NCBI GenBank assembly: GCA_021160785.1
Contig: JAGHBX010000538.1
Coordinates: forward strand, 1-23,201
Direction of reading: 5' to 3'
Length of the DNA stretch: 23,201 nt
DNA from: Planctomycetota bacterium
GTDB taxonomy: Bacteria > Planctomycetota > Phycisphaerae > Sedimentisphaerales > Anaerohalosphaeraceae
Both the position numbers and the translations under genes were made by a program. The notes beneath the pieces were generated by a model that saw only the letters and a program-made list of their open reading frames with translations, was not told the origin of the DNA and made no database searches. Shown piece after piece: positions 21,905-23,201 of the stretch. Every line of letters starts with the position of its first letter. Within the stretch, counting starts at the first letter, position 1.

Positions 21905-21916
21905 GGAGATAGGGAC

Positions 21917-23201
21917 ATGATAGAAAGAACTATTGGATTTGCGGCGAAAAATCGCCTTTTGGTGCTGGCTTTAGGTTTGCTGGTGATGGTTGCCGGTTAT
22001 GTAAGTTATCGAGGGCTTCCAATTGATGCGTTTCCTGATGTCTCTCCCAACCTGGTGCAGGTATTTACTGAAACCGAAGGGTTGGCCCCTGAGGAAGTCG
22101 AGAAATATGTGACTTATCCTGTTGAGACCGCTATGAACGGTCTGCCTGGAGTTAAGAACATCAGGTCAGTCTCCAATTTCGGTTTATCAGTAGTCAACAT
22201 ATATTTTGAAGATGGGATGGATATCTATTTTTGTCGCCAGGTCGTTAACGAAAGGCTTCAGGAAGCTCGTGAGCAGATTCCAGAAGGATTTGGCGAACCT
22301 GGTATGGGACCTATTTCCACAGGCATGGGCTTAATACTGTTTTACTATCTTGAAGATGAAACGGGTACTCGCAGCCTGGAAGAACTTCGTACTATTCAGG
22401 ACTGGCTTGTCAAGTTCAATCTCCAAACCGTTCCTGGTGTCACAGAAATACTGGGTATTGGCGGTTACGAAAAACAATTCCAGGTGCTGGTTCGTCCGGA
22501 TGAACTGTTGAGATACAATGTAACGCTTTCTGAGGTCATCGAAAAAATCAAGGCAAACAACCTCAACGTAGGCGCTCAGTTCATTGAAAAAAATGCTGAG
22601 GAGTATATCGTCCGGTCCATAGGACTTGCCACCGCCATAGAGGACCTTGATAATATCGTCATAAAAACCGACGACGGAACACCTGTCTTTCTTAAACAAA
22701 TCGCAGATATTAAAATAGGCGGCGCTATCCGGCGCGGGCTGCAAACTCATAATGGAATTGAGGAGGTTGTTGCCGGTCAGGTGATTAAACTTTTCGGCAC
22801 AAATACTTCTTCGGTGATTGGTCGCGTTGAGGAAAAAATGGCCGAAATAAACAAAATTCTGCCGGAAGGTATTAATCTGGTTCCATACTATGAGCAGAAG
22901 AGCCTTGTACAGGCCTGCGTGTCGACAGTGACTAATGCGCTGCTGCAGGGTATTGTTTTGGTTGTCATCGTTTTGCTGGTTTTCATGGGCGGTTTTCGAC
23001 CAAGTGTGGTTGTGGTGCTTTCTATACCTTTCTCAGTATTGTTTGCGATGTTGGGTATGAAATTCTTCGGGATTTCAGCTAACCTGATGTCTTTTGGCGG
23101 CCTGGCTATCGCAATAGGTATGATGGTGGATGGAACTATCGTAATAGTAGAGAACGTTGACAGAATGCTTCATGAAGCAGAGCCTGGTGAATCTCGCTTA
23201 C
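21917..23201 (+). CDS. czcA: Heavy-metal RND efflux permease, CzcA type (partial, C-terminus off window)
   Basis: 428 codons are present from ATG 21917; AAGGAG (21903-21908) lies 8 nt upstream and the frame runs off the right edge. Full-length relatives are about 1040 aa, so less than half is seen. The start (MIERTIGFAAKNRLLVLALG) is transmembrane helix 1. The porter domain contains GLPIDAFPDVSP, VEKYVTYPVETAMNGLPGVK, DIYFCRQVVNERLQEAREQI and GPISTGMG, all characteristic of the CzcA branch. The proton-relay acidic residues are present as Asp405 (MMVDGTIV) and Glu412 (VEN), with the same 7-residue spacing as Asp408/Glu415 of CzcA. The family exports Co, Zn, Cd, Ni or Cu/Ag using the proton gradient. 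The residue pattern favours a divalent-cation pump over the Cu/Ag CusA type, but this is only moderately supported. Confidence 0.92.
   Translation, partial: MIERTIGFAAKNRLLVLALGLLVMVAGYVSYRGLPIDAFPDVSPNLVQVFTETEGLAPEEVEKYVTYPVETAMNGLPGVKNIRSVSNFGLSVVNIYFEDGMDIYFCRQVVNERLQEAREQIPEGFGEPGMGPISTGMGLILFYYLEDETGTRSLEELRTIQDWLVKFNLQTVPGVTEILGIGGYEKQFQVLVRPDELLRYNVTLSEVIEKIKANNLNVGAQFIEKNAEEYIVRSIGLATAIEDLDNIVIKTDDGTPVFLKQIADIKIGGAIRRGLQTHNGIEEVVAGQVIKLFGTNTSSVIGRVEEKMAEINKILPEGINLVPYYEQKSLVQACVSTVTNALLQGIVLVVIVLLVFMGGFRPSVVVVLSIPFSVLFAMLGMKFFGISANLMSFGGLAIAIGMMVDGTIVIVENVDRMLHEAEPGESRL

Noticed and set aside
1..23201. CRISPR arrays, tRNA or rRNA genes and insertion sequences
   Set aside because: No regularly spaced repeat array, no cloverleaf-like or rRNA-like stretch and no transposase frame was seen; the only repeats are the short palindromes and T-tract units listed.

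Overview
The window looks like a piece of a Planctomycetota chromosome, most likely of the Phycisphaerae/Sedimentisphaerales type. This is an inference from gene content. Two stand-alone pseudopilins carry the H-X9-DG type C-terminal signature. A short planctomycete-style dockerin ends one secreted protein. There are giant secreted PQQ-propeller and tricorn-type proteins, and a TolB-like/discoidin protein of a family common in planctomycetes. No 16S or other marker gene is present, so the assignment is not proven.

Layout. 1-1614 (minus) is the N-terminal part of a discoidin plus TolB-like propeller protein that runs off the left edge. It is divergent from a plus-strand group at 1802-5374: a pseudopilin, a two-domain alpha/beta-hydrolase (GTG start) and a glyoxalase II-type metallo-beta-lactamase. 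5441-16897 holds four consecutive minus-strand genes, each with an N-terminal signal or anchor sequence. In transcription order they are a beta-helix/GH29-like fusion (990 aa), a tricorn-type S41 protease (1091 aa), a PQQ-propeller protein with an internal methyltransferase-like domain (1313 aa) and an FG-GAP/dockerin protein (267 aa). A second pseudopilin (17167-18048) is divergent from the fusion gene. A lone winged-helix protein follows (18345-18563). The right end (18727-23201) is a heavy-metal export cluster: a small Cys/His-rich exported protein, then czcC-, czcB- and czcA-like genes, the last cut by the window edge.

How the genes fit together. From 1 to about 18 kb the theme is handling of extracellular polymers: beta-helix and glycosidase domains, an esterase-like hydrolase, propeller proteins with carbohydrate-binding-like ends, a dockerin and a secreted protease, with a pseudopilin beside each carbohydrate gene. 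The right end is a tripartite proton-driven metal efflux pump. It is visibly more AT-rich than the rest, which suggests a separate origin. Good sigma70-like promoters are visible before the leftmost gene, the fusion gene, the second pseudopilin and the Cys/His-rich gene. Two copies of a 26-bp palindromic repeat and one nested palindrome lie between genes.

No tRNA, rRNA, CRISPR array, insertion sequence or riboswitch was recognised. Start codons were moved inward from the longest reading frame for several genes, where a Shine-Dalgarno site and signal peptide agree. All domain calls are from reading the translations; no database search was run.
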